Source of the DNA: Methylophilaceae bacterium
Lineage (GTDB): Bacteria; Pseudomonadota; Gammaproteobacteria; Burkholderiales; Methylophilaceae
Direction of reading: 5' to 3'
Assembly (NCBI GenBank): GCA_028122555.1
Contig: JAOHSH010000001.1
Coordinates: forward strand, 1-64,000
DNA: 64,000 bases
Shown here: positions 26,848-38,846 of the stretch, piece by piece
How the letters are laid out: the number at the start of each line of letters is the position of its first letter
Position numbering within the stretch: position 1 is the first letter of the stretch
Translations under genes and position numbers: made by a program
The notes under the pieces: generated by a model
What the model was told of the DNA's origin: nothing
Database searches by the model: none
What the model saw: the letters and a program-made list of their open reading frames with translations, nothing else

Positions 26848-28593
26848 TTATAATTCTTGTTGAATTTTATCAGCTATTTTTTGAAATATATTTCCCCAGC
26901 TATTGAAAGATTCTGCAGTATAAATTTTAATATTTGGATACCAAATGCTGTCACCTATCTTATCATGCCAATACCATAGCTTACCTCTTCGGAAGGGTAC
27001 AAATAAAAATGTTTTTTTACCCAATGCCCCTGCAATGTGTGCGGTTACATTACTACAGGTCACTATAATATCGCAATTTGATGCTAGTGCTGTTAAGTCA
27101 TCAATATCCTCACGTTTATCAATATCTTCATAATCATCAATTTTAATATTTCTTTCTTTAAAAAGTTTTTCCTTCTCTAAAGAAGTATGGCCAATATCAT
27201 TTTTATCTTCATATTGTAAATCTAAAAAACTAATTCCTTTGAGTTTAAAAATCGGAAGTAAATCTTCAAGCATTGCTGTTTTGTGTCTTCCCTCATGTGC
27301 GAAACTTTTCCATGAAATACCACAAAGGATATCTTTTCTTGGTTCTAATTTGTTTTTTATTATATTAATTTTGTTTTTATCTGGATTTAGAAATGCTGTC
27401 TCTTTTTTTGGAAAATCTTCTATTTCTTGACGAACATATTTACCCAAACTTCCCCAATAAATACCTTTATCAAAATTACTAAGGTCATAATCAATTATGA
27501 GTTTATGCCTATTTTCTCGTACTGGATAAAAATTAATATCTGGAAATGATCTTTTACAAAGATTTAATAAACGATAATCAACTTCAGCACTTATATTTTT
27601 AAATTTTTTATGGAATTCTGTCAGCATACTTAAACCAAGGATGACGTCGCCTAAACCTGCGTCTATTAAAATTATTATCTTTTCATCTATTTTTAGCTCT
27701 TTTTTATTCATATCAATACTAAAAAAGTTTTTAAGCATGTCATGCCTTTTAGTAACATCCTTATCATTTCTCATTAAAATTCTTTCATCGTAATATTTCC
27801 AACCTTCTTTAAAATTTTTATTGGATAAATGAAATAATCCTAAATTTGTATTTGCAATTCTATTTTCTGGCTTCTTAATTAAAACTTCTTGTAATATCTT
27901 AACTGGCTCATCATATCCTCCCTCGTATGCTAAACAAGAAGCATAATCTATGTGAGGAAGAACTGCATCTGGTGCAAGCTTCATAAGTTTTTTATAAATT
28001 TTTTTAGCTTCTTCATACTCACAAATTGCAGAAAGGCTTCTACCTATGAGATTCATACATTCAATATGATTAGGGTCGATTTTAAGAGCTTCTCTTAGGT
28101 ATTTTAGGGCTTCATCGTGATGTAAACATATTACTAAGATATTACCGTAATCGTATTTTGATTGAAATTTATCTGGTTCCAATTCTAAAGCTTTTTTATA
28201 GGAATCAATAGCTCCAAAATAATCTACAACTTCCATTTGTGCATCACCTAAAAGTTTATAAGTTTCTGCATGATTGGGATTAATTTCTATAATATTTTTG
28301 TATGTATTTATTGCATTCTCATAATCTTTTAACGCAATATAAGCAAGGGCCAAATTTTGGTAATCGCCAATGATCGGTGGTATTACCTTTAATAATTTCT
28401 TTATCGTATCAACTACTTGAGTATATTTCTCTTTCATGAGATATATTATTGATAAATGAGAAAGTGCTTGTGGATGCATGCTATCTTCCTCTAAGACTCT
28501 CTCATATATTGCCATAGCCTCATCGTAATCTTTGTCCTTGATAAATCCAAGAGCATTATTTAGTAATTCATCTAAATTAATATTTTTTTTCAT
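26848..28593 (-). CDS. TPR protein with C-terminal glycosyltransferase-like domain
   Basis: 581 residues. Residues 1 to about 290 are eight or so TPR units (YQNLALAYIALKDYENAINT, AETYKLLGDAQMEVVDYFGA, ANTNLGLFHLSNKNFKEGW). The rest resembles GT-B glycosyltransferases of the GT9/GT41 type: a first domain with IIILIDAGLGDVILGLSML, and a second with LCGISWKSFAHEGRHK and CDIIVTCSNVTAHIAGALG. Such fusions are frequent in marine alpha- and betaproteobacteria and are suspected of glycan or protein O-glycosylation. The substrate is unknown. It ends exactly where ntrC ends. Confidence 0.8.
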   Translation of the reverse strand: MKKNINLDELLNNALGFIKDKDYDEAMAIYERVLEEDSMHPQALSHLSIIYLMKEKYTQVVDTIKKLLKVIPPIIGDYQNLALAYIALKDYENAINTYKNIIEINPNHAETYKLLGDAQMEVVDYFGAIDSYKKALELEPDKFQSKYDYGNILVICLHHDEALKYLREALKIDPNHIECMNLIGRSLSAICEYEEAKKIYKKLMKLAPDAVLPHIDYASCLAYEGGYDEPVKILQEVLIKKPENRIANTNLGLFHLSNKNFKEGWKYYDERILMRNDKDVTKRHDMLKNFFSIDMNKKELKIDEKIIILIDAGLGDVILGLSMLTEFHKKFKNISAEVDYRLLNLCKRSFPDINFYPVRENRHKLIIDYDLSNFDKGIYWGSLGKYVRQEIEDFPKKETAFLNPDKNKINIIKNKLEPRKDILCGISWKSFAHEGRHKTAMLEDLLPIFKLKGISFLDLQYEDKNDIGHTSLEKEKLFKERNIKIDDYEDIDKREDIDDLTALASNCDIIVTCSNVTAHIAGALGKKTFLFVPFRRGKLWYWHDKIGDSIWYPNIKIYTAESFNSWGNIFQKIADKIQQEL

Positions 28594-28652
28594 ATTATAA
28601 AATCTTATCTTCTTAATTGGTATTTTATACGATTAAATAAATAACAAATAAA

Positions 28653-28680
28653 AAAAACGGCATCCGAAGATGCCGTTTTT
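28653..28680 (-). terminator. rho-independent terminator of the porin gene
   Basis: A perfect 12-bp stem (28653-28664 with 28669-28680) closes a four-base loop. On the minus strand, which carries the porin, the loop reads C(TTCG)G, the extra-stable tetraloop, and a T-rich run follows. It lies 43 bases beyond the porin stop. The plus strand also has a T run, so it could work both ways. Confidence 0.92.
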
Positions 28681-28723
28681 AAATAAATCTACTACTTGTC
28701 AAACTTCTACTAAGATTTAAGTC

Positions 28724-30106
28724 CTAGAAGAATAAGATAGCACCTAGAGATAATGAATCATTCTCCATGTTGTTTGCTGATGTTTGACCTGAAGATTCTG
28801 TTGAATTGTACTCAGCAACTAAATTTAGATGCTTAGTTAATGGATGGTATGCACCCACAGTCCAACGTTCGTTTTCTTCAACTAATGTAGCGTTAGTTTC
28901 GCCAGATGCTGTATCAAGATTTGAAACACCATAAGCAACACCAATTTTAGTACCTGTTGGTATCACATATGTAGCTTGAACATAACCACCGTCTGAATCA
29001 CGCTCTAGACCAGCAGCAGTAACACCAAGGTTACCAAATAGTGTTGTACCTAGACCTTCACCATCATAGTAGTAACCAACTAAACCGAAGTTACCAGCGC
29101 TAATAGAAGCACCTACATCGACTGCTGTAATATCATAAGATTGGCTTGTTGAAGCTGTTAATGCTTTGATACGAGTAACATCGTAAGATGCACCAGAAAC
29201 CCAAACTTTACCTGCTACATCGCCAGTCCATGAATATGAAGCTTCTGCCTCAATACCGAATCGATCTTGGTTTACAGCTGAAGAAGCTGCACCAGTAACT
29301 GTATCAGTAGCAGTTGTTGTTGATGCAACAGTACCAGATGATATAACAGTTAGAGAAATCGATGCGTGAGCAACAGATGATGAAATAGAACCAGTAATAT
29401 CCGCTGTTTTACCAGTGAATGTTGATGTTGTTGAATAAGTTCTAGTTGTTACATTTGTACTTGCATCAGGGATTTGATTTGGATTCATTAAACCAACTTT
29501 AGCTTGGAATCCACCCATGTTTGGAGTCGTATATGTAGCTTGACCCTTCCATGCAGCATAAACATAACCAGTACCAATACCACCTAGTGTAGTAGCACCA
29601 CCAGATCTACCAGTAGCAGCAGAACCAACACCTAATAGTGTCATGTCGTTAAGGATCGCACCAGAAGCAAAGATACCAATATCTTTACCAAGTTTGATAG
29701 AACCCCATGATTTATCACCAAATGATAAATATGACTGACGATTAAGAGGAGTTTTATTATCACCAGCTGCAGAGTTATCTGAAGCATTTGGTTGGAATGA
29801 AATAGTAAACGACACATCAGTATTGTTTTGACGTGTTGTACCAGTAAATCCTAACCATGATGGTAATAGACCAGTGTTGATACCTTGTGAATCAGATTCA
29901 CCAAGACCATCTTGGCCGTTTGCAATGTTACCTGTAAGTGTAGAACCTTTAGCAGCGTCAGCATCATTAAAGTTCAAGAATGCGTTAACGTTACCATTTA
30001 CATCTAATGTCCAGTCACCTGCTGGGATTACGATTCCAGCATTAGCTGCAGAAGCACCTAAAGCTAGAGCTGCACCCGCAACTGCTAGATTAATTTTTTG
30101 ATTCAT
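28724..30106 (-). CDS. major outer-membrane porin
   Basis: 460-residue Gram-negative porin of the betaproteobacterial type. The signal peptide (MNQKINLAVAGAALALGASA, cleavage near ANA-G at 23) is followed by GDWTLDVNGNVNAFLNF. Typical porin segments follow (SWLGFTGTTRQNNTDVSFTI, QSYLSFGDKSWGSIKLGKD, FGIEAEASYSWTG). It ends in an aromatic residue (LGAILFF), as outer-membrane barrels do. It is rich in Ser, Thr and Gly. A strong AGGAGA site, its own promoter region and a very stable terminator suggest high, monocistronic expression. The channel's substrate preference cannot be read. Confidence 0.9.
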   Translation of the reverse strand: MNQKINLAVAGAALALGASAANAGIVIPAGDWTLDVNGNVNAFLNFNDADAAKGSTLTGNIANGQDGLGESDSQGINTGLLPSWLGFTGTTRQNNTDVSFTISFQPNASDNSAAGDNKTPLNRQSYLSFGDKSWGSIKLGKDIGIFASGAILNDMTLLGVGSAATGRSGGATTLGGIGTGYVYAAWKGQATYTTPNMGGFQAKVGLMNPNQIPDASTNVTTRTYSTTSTFTGKTADITGSISSSVAHASISLTVISSGTVASTTTATDTVTGAASSAVNQDRFGIEAEASYSWTGDVAGKVWVSGASYDVTRIKALTASTSQSYDITAVDVGASISAGNFGLVGYYYDGEGLGTTLFGNLGVTAAGLERDSDGGYVQATYVIPTGTKIGVAYGVSNLDTASGETNATLVEENERWTVGAYHPLTKHLNLVAEYNSTESSGQTSANNMENDSLSLGAILFF

Positions 30107-30169
30107 ATATTTCTCCTAAAATTAAAAACTACTTTTAAAATACTAAGATTAAAAAAGTAATTCAAAAAT

Positions 30170-30210
30170 AACTTTCTCAACAAAAAAACTTTCTTAAGAT
30201 AAACTTTCTC
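30170..30210 (-). repeat. three direct repeats in the porin mRNA leader
   Basis: AACTTTCTY on the plus strand (GAAAGTT in the RNA) occurs at 30170-30178, 30187-30195 and 30202-30210, spaced 17 and 15 bases. If the promoter at 30230-30259 is right, these lie in the untranslated leader, 64 to 104 bases before the porin ATG. Role unknown; a protein or small-RNA target is possible. Confidence 0.55.
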
Positions 30211-30229
30211 ATTAAGAAGAGTTATATCC

Positions 30230-30259
30230 ATTATCCCCAATCTTGATAACAAATAGCAA
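30230..30259 (-). promoter_or_regulatory. candidate porin promoter
   Basis: On the minus strand TTGCTA (30259-30254) and GATAAT (30235-30230) are 18 bases apart. Transcription would begin near 30223, leaving a leader of about 117 bases. It is the best sigma-70-like pair in the 249-base gap between dgt and the porin gene. Confidence 0.5.
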
Positions 30260-30266
30260 GGTAAAT

Positions 30267-30314
30267 GTGACTTTTTTGTAACAAATCTATATTTTTGTTG
30301 TAAATTAACAACAA
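30267..30314. promoter_or_regulatory. possible regulator-binding region upstream of the porin promoter
   Basis: Two elements lie directly upstream of the candidate -35. At 30267-30286 is GTGACTTTTTTGTAACAAAT, which resembles the OmpR box (TTTACTTTTTGNAACATAT) with one extra T. At 30295-30314 is a perfect 7-bp-arm dyad, TTGTTGT then ACAACAA. Their spacing from the promoter suits activator binding. Which protein binds is not known from this window. Confidence 0.35.
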
Positions 30315-30355
30315 TATTAATAAATCCTATTATTTATGGGGCTATTAAAGGGTGA

Positions 30356-31456
30356 TTAAATATCTTTATGGATCTTAATTGCATAGCGATCTGTCATTCC
30401 AGCCAAATAATCCGCCACCACCCGAGGTAAATTTTCCTTTGATTTATTATGAAAAGCTTTTGGCATTAGAGATGGATCGTTAATAAAATAAAAGAATAAA
30501 TCTTTAATTATCTTTTTTGCATTATCAGTCATTTCAATTACTCGTTCATGCTCATAAAGAAAGTGCCTTAAAAACCGTTTAAGCTCTATTTGGCTTTGAG
30601 CCATATTTTTGGATAAATTTATTAACTGAGGAAGCACTCTAATTTCATCAATCGTTTCAGGTTTTGACTTTAGTAAATTTTCAGAGCTTGTCTTACAAAT
30701 ATCAGAGATTAGTTTATGCATTATTCTTCTTATAGTTTCATGTACCCATCTAACTTCATCAATACTAGAGTAATCTTTTTTAACAAGTTCGGCACATTCT
30801 TTGAATAAAGGAACATCCATTAATGACTTAAATTTTATAACGCCTGAACGATAACCATCATCAATATCATGGTTATTATATGCTATCTCATCAGCATGAT
30901 TAACTAATTGCGCCTCTAATGAGGGCTGTTGTTTCTTAATAAAGCGCTCGCCTATTACCCCTAAATTTTGAGCATTATTTAATGAGCAATGCTTTAAGAT
31001 ACCCTCACGACTTTCAAATGTTAAATTTAATCCATCAAAATCAGCGTATCTTTGTTCCAATAAATCCACAACTCTTAAAGACTGAAGATTGTGCTCAAAG
31101 CCACCGAATTCTTTCATGCAAGTATTTAAAGAATCCTGCCCCGCATGGCCAAATGGAGTATGTCCCAGATCATGCGCCAAAGCAATAGACTCAGCAAGGT
31201 CTTCATGGCAATTTAAAGTTCGCGCTATTCCTCTCGAAATCTGCGAGACTTCTAATGAGTGAGTAAGGCGTGTTCGAAACATGTCGCCTTCATGATTAAC
31301 AAATACCTGTGTCTTATATTCAAGTCGTCTAAATGCAGACGAATGAATTATTCGATCACGGTCTCTTTGAAAGTCGTTCCTAAATTCTGATTTTGGTTCA
31401 TTATATTGTCTACCTAAACTAAAGTTTGGGTCTGCTGCATAAGGTTTCAGTATCAT
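30356..31456 (-). CDS. dgt: dGTPase-like HD-domain deoxynucleotide triphosphohydrolase
   Basis: Hydrolyses dNTPs to nucleoside and triphosphate, helping control nucleotide pools. The HD metal motif is in AHDLGHTPFGHAGQD (about residues 92-106), with an upstream His in RLTHSLEVSQI and a later NHADEIAYNNHDIDDG. The N-terminus RDRDRIIHSSAFRRLEYKTQVF is typical. It has 366 residues, matching the shorter dGTPase-like type rather than E. coli Dgt (505). TAATG overlap with aroB, so it is in the aroK-aroB-dgt operon. Confidence 0.94.
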   Translation of the reverse strand: MILKPYAADPNFSLGRQYNEPKSEFRNDFQRDRDRIIHSSAFRRLEYKTQVFVNHEGDMFRTRLTHSLEVSQISRGIARTLNCHEDLAESIALAHDLGHTPFGHAGQDSLNTCMKEFGGFEHNLQSLRVVDLLEQRYADFDGLNLTFESREGILKHCSLNNAQNLGVIGERFIKKQQPSLEAQLVNHADEIAYNNHDIDDGYRSGVIKFKSLMDVPLFKECAELVKKDYSSIDEVRWVHETIRRIMHKLISDICKTSSENLLKSKPETIDEIRVLPQLINLSKNMAQSQIELKRFLRHFLYEHERVIEMTDNAKKIIKDLFFYFINDPSLMPKAFHNKSKENLPRVVADYLAGMTDRYAIKIHKDI

Positions 31457-32535
31457 TAAAAGTCTTTCTTTTTAAGGGTATTATGAAACTTTTTAGTATC
31501 GTAATTACTTGTGAGGATAGCCTTACCTATCCCTTGCTGTAAAACAAGATTGATTTGATCTTCTTTTGTTTTTTTATCAAGCTGCATTAAGTCAAGGAAT
31601 TCTTGAACTGAAATCTCTGGTGGGTTAATAGGTAGATTTGCACGAATAAATAAAGATTTTATTCTTTCATTCTCTTCTTCTGTAATCCACCCCATTTGTT
31701 CTGATAAATAAGCTGCCATAACCATTCCTGTTGCAATAGCTTCTCCATGAAGCCATTTACCATAACCAGAGGCTGTTTCTATAGCATGTCCAAAAGTATG
31801 GCCTAAATTTAAAATAGCTCTTATACCAGATTCAAATTCATCAGATTCGACGATATCTGCCTTGTTCTGACAAGAGCGAACCACGGCCTCAATTAATAGT
31901 TTCGGGTCTCTTCTAATAAGCCCTTCAATATTATGCTCAAGCCATTCAAAAAAACTAGCGTCCCTAATTAATCCATATTTTATAACTTCAGCCAAACCTG
32001 CAGATAATTCTTTATCAGCTAATGTTTTCAATACATTTATATCAGCAATAACGCATTTAGGCTGATAAAAAGCGCCTATCATATTCTTTCCTAGGTGATG
32101 ATTAATTCCTGTTTTTCCCCCTACAGAAGAATCAACCTGTGATAACAAAGTAGTTGGAATTTGTATGAAGTCTACCCCCCTCATAAATGTTGCTGCTGCA
32201 AAACCGGTTATGTCTCCAACGACGCCTCCACCTAAAGCTATTAATGAAATTTGACGATCTGCTTTATTTTTTAGTAATTCATCATAGATTAAATTAAGCG
32301 TTTCATAATTTTTAAAAGCTTCTCCATCTGGAAGAACGATTGAAATAATTTCTTTTTCAGCCGATAAAATATCTAATAGTTTTTGTAAATAAAATGAGGC
32401 TACTGTTTTATTAGTGATGATAGCTACTTTTTTATTAGGTATATGGTCTTTAATTAAATCCTGATTTTCTAAAAGGCTTTCTCCAACATATATTGGATAA
32501 CTTCTTTTTTCTAAATTAATTTTAATAGTCTTCAT
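31456..32535 (-). CDS. aroB: 3-dehydroquinate synthase
   Basis: NAD- and metal-dependent second step of the shikimate pathway. It has 359 residues (E. coli 362). Motifs: LPDGEAFKNYE, ALGGGVVGDITGFAAATFMRG (NAD loop, shown split as ALGGGVVGDITG), PTTLLSQVDSSVGGKTGINH, and the zinc ligands in LNLGHTFGHAIE and LHGEAIATGM. It overlaps aroK (ATGA) and dgt (TAATG), a tight three-gene operon. Confidence 0.97.
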   Translation of the reverse strand: MKTIKINLEKRSYPIYVGESLLENQDLIKDHIPNKKVAIITNKTVASFYLQKLLDILSAEKEIISIVLPDGEAFKNYETLNLIYDELLKNKADRQISLIALGGGVVGDITGFAAATFMRGVDFIQIPTTLLSQVDSSVGGKTGINHHLGKNMIGAFYQPKCVIADINVLKTLADKELSAGLAEVIKYGLIRDASFFEWLEHNIEGLIRRDPKLLIEAVVRSCQNKADIVESDEFESGIRAILNLGHTFGHAIETASGYGKWLHGEAIATGMVMAAYLSEQMGWITEEENERIKSLFIRANLPINPPEISVQEFLDLMQLDKKTKEDQINLVLQQGIGKAILTSNYDTKKFHNTLKKKDF

Positions 32536-33047
32536 ATTTTTTTAACGAAAGATTCAATTTCAAAAGCAATTTCATTTGCACGTTTATTTTTAGTCTCAAT
32601 TATATAATCAGAAATAGATGTGTATATAGGATCTCTAAATTCAAATAAAGTCTCCAAAGTTTCTTTTAAGTCCCCCTGTTGTAATAACGGTCTAGATTTA
32701 TCACCAGTCATTCTAAATACTAAATCCTCACAATTAGATCTTAAATAAATAACATAGCCGTTATCAACGAGTAATTTACAATTACTTTTATTTAAAATAA
32801 TGCCTCCTCCAGTCGCTAATACTATATTTTTATGGCATACCAAATCTTTTAATACTTTTTCTTCTCTCTTTCTAAATCCCACCTCACCCTCATATTCAAA
32901 AATTAAAGGTACTTTTACGCCGGTCTTTTCTTCAACAACGTTATCACTATCATAAAAATCTTTATTTAAATTTTTCGATAATAGCCTACCAATTGTAGTT
33001 TTTCCAGAACCCATCAGACCGATTAAAAATATATTTTTTTGTTTCAA
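32532..33047 (-). CDS. aroK: shikimate kinase (TTG start)
   Basis: Phosphorylates shikimate with ATP. The P-loop is GLMGSGKTTIGRLL (residues 10-23). Asp of FYDSDNVVEEKTG, Arg of GFRKREEKVL and ATGGGIIL bind shikimate, and the lid region is GDKSRPLL. It has 171 residues (E. coli 173). The start is TTG at 33047 with AGAGAA a few bases upstream; the next in-frame ATG is inside the P-loop. First gene of aroK-aroB-dgt, divergent from the PBP1A gene. Confidence 0.95.
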   Translation of the reverse strand: MKQKNIFLIGLMGSGKTTIGRLLSKNLNKDFYDSDNVVEEKTGVKVPLIFEYEGEVGFRKREEKVLKDLVCHKNIVLATGGGIILNKSNCKLLVDNGYVIYLRSNCEDLVFRMTGDKSRPLLQQGDLKETLETLFEFRDPIYTSISDYIIETKNKRANEIAFEIESFVKKI

Positions 33048-33160
33048 TTTAATTCTCTATTAAAATAAATTAAAAATTAAAGATTTAGTAGATTAAATAG
33101 CAAACTTAACCTCTATAATAAACGTTTAATATTATAGTTAAACTTTATTTAAATACTATT

Positions 33161-35446
33161 ATGTATTCAATCATTAAAAATTATCTTATCATTGCATTTC
33201 TAGCTGGCTTATCAATTTTAGCAATGATTTTCTTCATTTCTGCTCTCATTTATCCTACGCTACCTAATATTTCACATTTAGAAAAATATTACCCCAAACA
33301 ACCACTTCAAATTTATTCTAAAGAAGGTGCTCTTATTGCAGAATTTGGAGAAGAAAGAAGAGACTTTATAGCTATATCAGATACACCTCAACAAATGATT
33401 AATGCAATTCTTTCTATCGAAGATCGTCGGTTTTTTGAACATCCAGGTATTGATATTATTGGTATAACCAGAGCTGCTCTTAGAAATATAACTGGTAAAA
33501 GTCACGAGGGAGCAAGCACAATAACAATGCAAGTTGCAAGAAACTTTTTTCTTACTTCCGAAAAAACATTGAAAAGAAAAATTAATGAAATACTACTTGC
33601 GATTAAAATTGAAAGAACCTTATCAAAAGAGGAAATACTAGAGTTATATATTAATCAAATATATCTAGGTCAAAGATCTTTTGGTTTTGCAGCCGCAGCC
33701 AATACCTATTATGGTAAAAATCTTGATCAATTAAATTTAGGAGAAACTGCGTTGCTTGCAGGACTTCCAAAAGCCCCTAGTCGATATAATCCTTTAGTAA
33801 AGCCACAATTAGCAATCAATAGGCAACGTGATGTTCTCAATAGTATGTTGCGGCATGGCTATATCGATAAACCTACTTATATTATAGCTTTAGAGGATTC
33901 CCTCAGTCTTAAAGAAAAATTTATGAAAAGTGAACTTAAGGCAAACTATGTTGCTGAAATGGTAAGAAAAACATTATTTGAAGAATTTGGGGATAAGATT
34001 TATACAAGTGGCCTTAAAGTTTACACGACAATCAAAAAGAAAAATCAGATGATGGCTAATCGTGCAGTAAAAAATGGAATTATTAATTATATGGCTCGAC
34101 ATGACTTGGCACCACCTGAAGATTTTATTGAATTCAAATCACAAGAATTCAAAAACAAAAATGAAAGAGATAAATTTTTATTAAAAAAACTTAAAGTGAT
34201 ACCAACTTATAATGATTTTATTCCCGGTGTTATATTAGATTTACAGCCTTTAAGAGTTGATGTTCTTTTAAAAAATGGAAAAAGAATTAGTGTTTACAAA
34301 AGAGGTCTAAAATTATTAAAAAAAGATTTATTGATAGAAAATGAAGGGGAAAAATTATTAAAGCCAGGCTCAGTTATTAGATTTGTAAAGAAACGAAATT
34401 ATTGGATTGCAACTCAATTACCTCAAGTAGAAAGCTCATTAGTCTCAATGGATCCAAATACAGGGGCAATCTTGGCTTTAGTAGGTGGTTTTGATTTTCA
34501 TCGAAATAAGTACAATCATGTATCTCAAGCAAATAGACAACCAGGATCGATCTTTAAACCTTTTATATACTCAGCAGCTCTTGAAAAAGGTATAACTGCA
34601 GCAACTTTGGTAAATGATGCTCCTATTTATATTACTGCGAAAGAACTCAATACTAATGAAAATTGGGAGCCTCAAAATTATAATGAAAAATATGATGGTG
34701 CTATAAGGTTGAGGCAAGGATTAGCAAAGTCAAAAAATTTAGTTGCTATAAGAGTTTTAAAGCATATTGACCCAAAATATGCTTTAGATTACATAACAAG
34801 ATTTGGTTTTGATAAAAAAAAACACCCCCCCTACTTATCAATGGCTCTTGGTGTAGGTCAAGTGACAGCGCTAGAAATGGTGGCTGCATATGGAGTTTTT
34901 GCTAATGGAGGATATCTCAAGCAGCCTTACTTTATTGAAAAAATTATTGATGTTAAAGGTAGAAAAATTAAACAAAGCTTTTCAGTAACAAATGAGGAAA
35001 CACCCAGAATCATAGACCCAAGAAATGCATTTATAATGAGCTCATTGCTTAAAGAAGTTATTAATACTGGAACAGCAAGAAAAGCTAAAACACTCAAACG
35101 TACAGATATTGCTGGGAAAACAGGCACCACAAATGAGCTTGTTGATGCTTGGTTTGCTGGATTCAATCCAGATATTGTCACAGTTACCTGGATGGGTTAT
35201 GACCAACCAAAAACTCTTGGTAAGCATGAAAGTGGTTCGAGAGCAGCACTTCCAATATGGATTGACTACATGAAACCAATAATAAATAAATACCCAAAAA
35301 AATTATTGTCATCTCCAGATGGAATAATACCTTTAAAAATAAACTCCAAAACTGGAATGTTAGCAAAGGAAAACGAAGATGGAATTTATGAATATTTTTA
35401 TGATGAATTTCCTCCAACAAATAACGCCTATTTTTTACTTAATTAA
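33161..35446 (+). CDS. mrcA: penicillin-binding protein 1A (bifunctional)
   Basis: Inner-membrane enzyme that polymerises glycan strands and cross-links them. It has an N-terminal membrane helix (about 7-30). The GT51 domain has the catalytic Glu in AILSIEDRRFFEHPGID, then ASTITMQVARNFFL and LYINQIYLGQRSFGF. The transpeptidase has SIFKPF (SxxK), SKN, and KTGTTNE (KTG). It has 761 residues (E. coli 850). In many proteobacteria this gene is divergent from aroK-aroB, as here. Confidence 0.96.
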   Translation: MYSIIKNYLIIAFLAGLSILAMIFFISALIYPTLPNISHLEKYYPKQPLQIYSKEGALIAEFGEERRDFIAISDTPQQMINAILSIEDRRFFEHPGIDIIGITRAALRNITGKSHEGASTITMQVARNFFLTSEKTLKRKINEILLAIKIERTLSKEEILELYINQIYLGQRSFGFAAAANTYYGKNLDQLNLGETALLAGLPKAPSRYNPLVKPQLAINRQRDVLNSMLRHGYIDKPTYIIALEDSLSLKEKFMKSELKANYVAEMVRKTLFEEFGDKIYTSGLKVYTTIKKKNQMMANRAVKNGIINYMARHDLAPPEDFIEFKSQEFKNKNERDKFLLKKLKVIPTYNDFIPGVILDLQPLRVDVLLKNGKRISVYKRGLKLLKKDLLIENEGEKLLKPGSVIRFVKKRNYWIATQLPQVESSLVSMDPNTGAILALVGGFDFHRNKYNHVSQANRQPGSIFKPFIYSAALEKGITAATLVNDAPIYITAKELNTNENWEPQNYNEKYDGAIRLRQGLAKSKNLVAIRVLKHIDPKYALDYITRFGFDKKKHPPYLSMALGVGQVTALEMVAAYGVFANGGYLKQPYFIEKIIDVKGRKIKQSFSVTNEETPRIIDPRNAFIMSSLLKEVINTGTARKAKTLKRTDIAGKTGTTNELVDAWFAGFNPDIVTVTWMGYDQPKTLGKHESGSRAALPIWIDYMKPIINKYPKKLLSSPDGIIPLKINSKTGMLAKENEDGIYEYFYDEFPPTNNAYFLLN

Positions 35447-35453
35447 AACTTAG

Positions 35454-37817
<2,364 letters not shown>

Positions 37818-37825
<8 letters not shown>

Positions 37826-38846
37826 GAAGACTGGACGAGGATTTTAGTTGATTTAATTTTTCCATTGCTTTGCCGCAGTCAATAACATCTTCTGCAATTT
37901 TAATGCCTGAATTTATATTATCTGCTAATCCAGCTATATAAATTGCAGCTCCTGCATTTAGCAAGGTAATATCCCTAGCAACTGACAATTCTCCATTTAA
38001 AATATCAAGTATTATTTTTTTTGATTGAGAAGGATCTTCAACGATAATATCCTTCAAGCTTCCTGTCTTCACGTTATATAAAGAAGGTTCAATAGTATAT
38101 TCCTTAATAATATTATCTCTTAATTCAGCAACAAAAGTCTTTCCTGTTATAGAAATCTCATCCATACCATCCTCACCATGAACCACAAGCACATGTTCAC
38201 TGCCAAGATTTTGTAATACTTTTGCAAAAGTCTTAGTAAGTTCTTTACTATAAACACCTACAACTTGTCTTTTAGCAGAAGCTGGGTTAGTTAATGGTCC
38301 AAGCAGATTAAACATAGTTCTAATTTCCAAATCTTTTCTAACTGGAGCAACATATTTCATCGCTGGGTGATAATTAGGTGCAAACATAAAACCAATACCA
38401 ATATGATCAACTAACATTCCTAAATTTTTATGGTCTAAATTAACATTAACACCAAGTGCTTCTAATACGTCAGCACTTCCACATTTTGATGAAACTGATC
38501 TTCCTCCGTGTTTAGCAACTTTTGCGCCAGCAGCTGCAGATACAATTGCACTTATAGTTGAAACATTAAATGTTTGTAAACTATCACCTCCAGTTCCACA
38601 AGTATCTATAAGATATTGGGAGTCTTCAACTATTACTTTATTAGAATGTTCTCGCATAACTAAAGCTGCTGCTGCTATCTCATCTGGAGTTGCCCCTTTG
38701 ATTTGCATTGCAACAATGCAACTAGCTATTTGAGCAGAGCTTAATTCTCCAGTCATAATACGAGTCATCAAAGACTCCATATCTGATGAAGATAAATTTT
38801 CACCTTTTAGCAAGGGATTTAAATAATTTTTAAATTGTTTAGCCAT
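37818..38846 (-). CDS. trpD: anthranilate phosphoribosyltransferase
   Basis: Joins anthranilate to PRPP. It has 342 residues. Motifs: [17 protein letters not shown] (PRPP loop), [39 protein letters not shown], and [12 protein letters not shown]. It is separate from the glutaminase TrpG, unlike the E. coli fusion. It is joined by 8-base overlaps to trpG before it and trpC after it. Confidence 0.97.
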
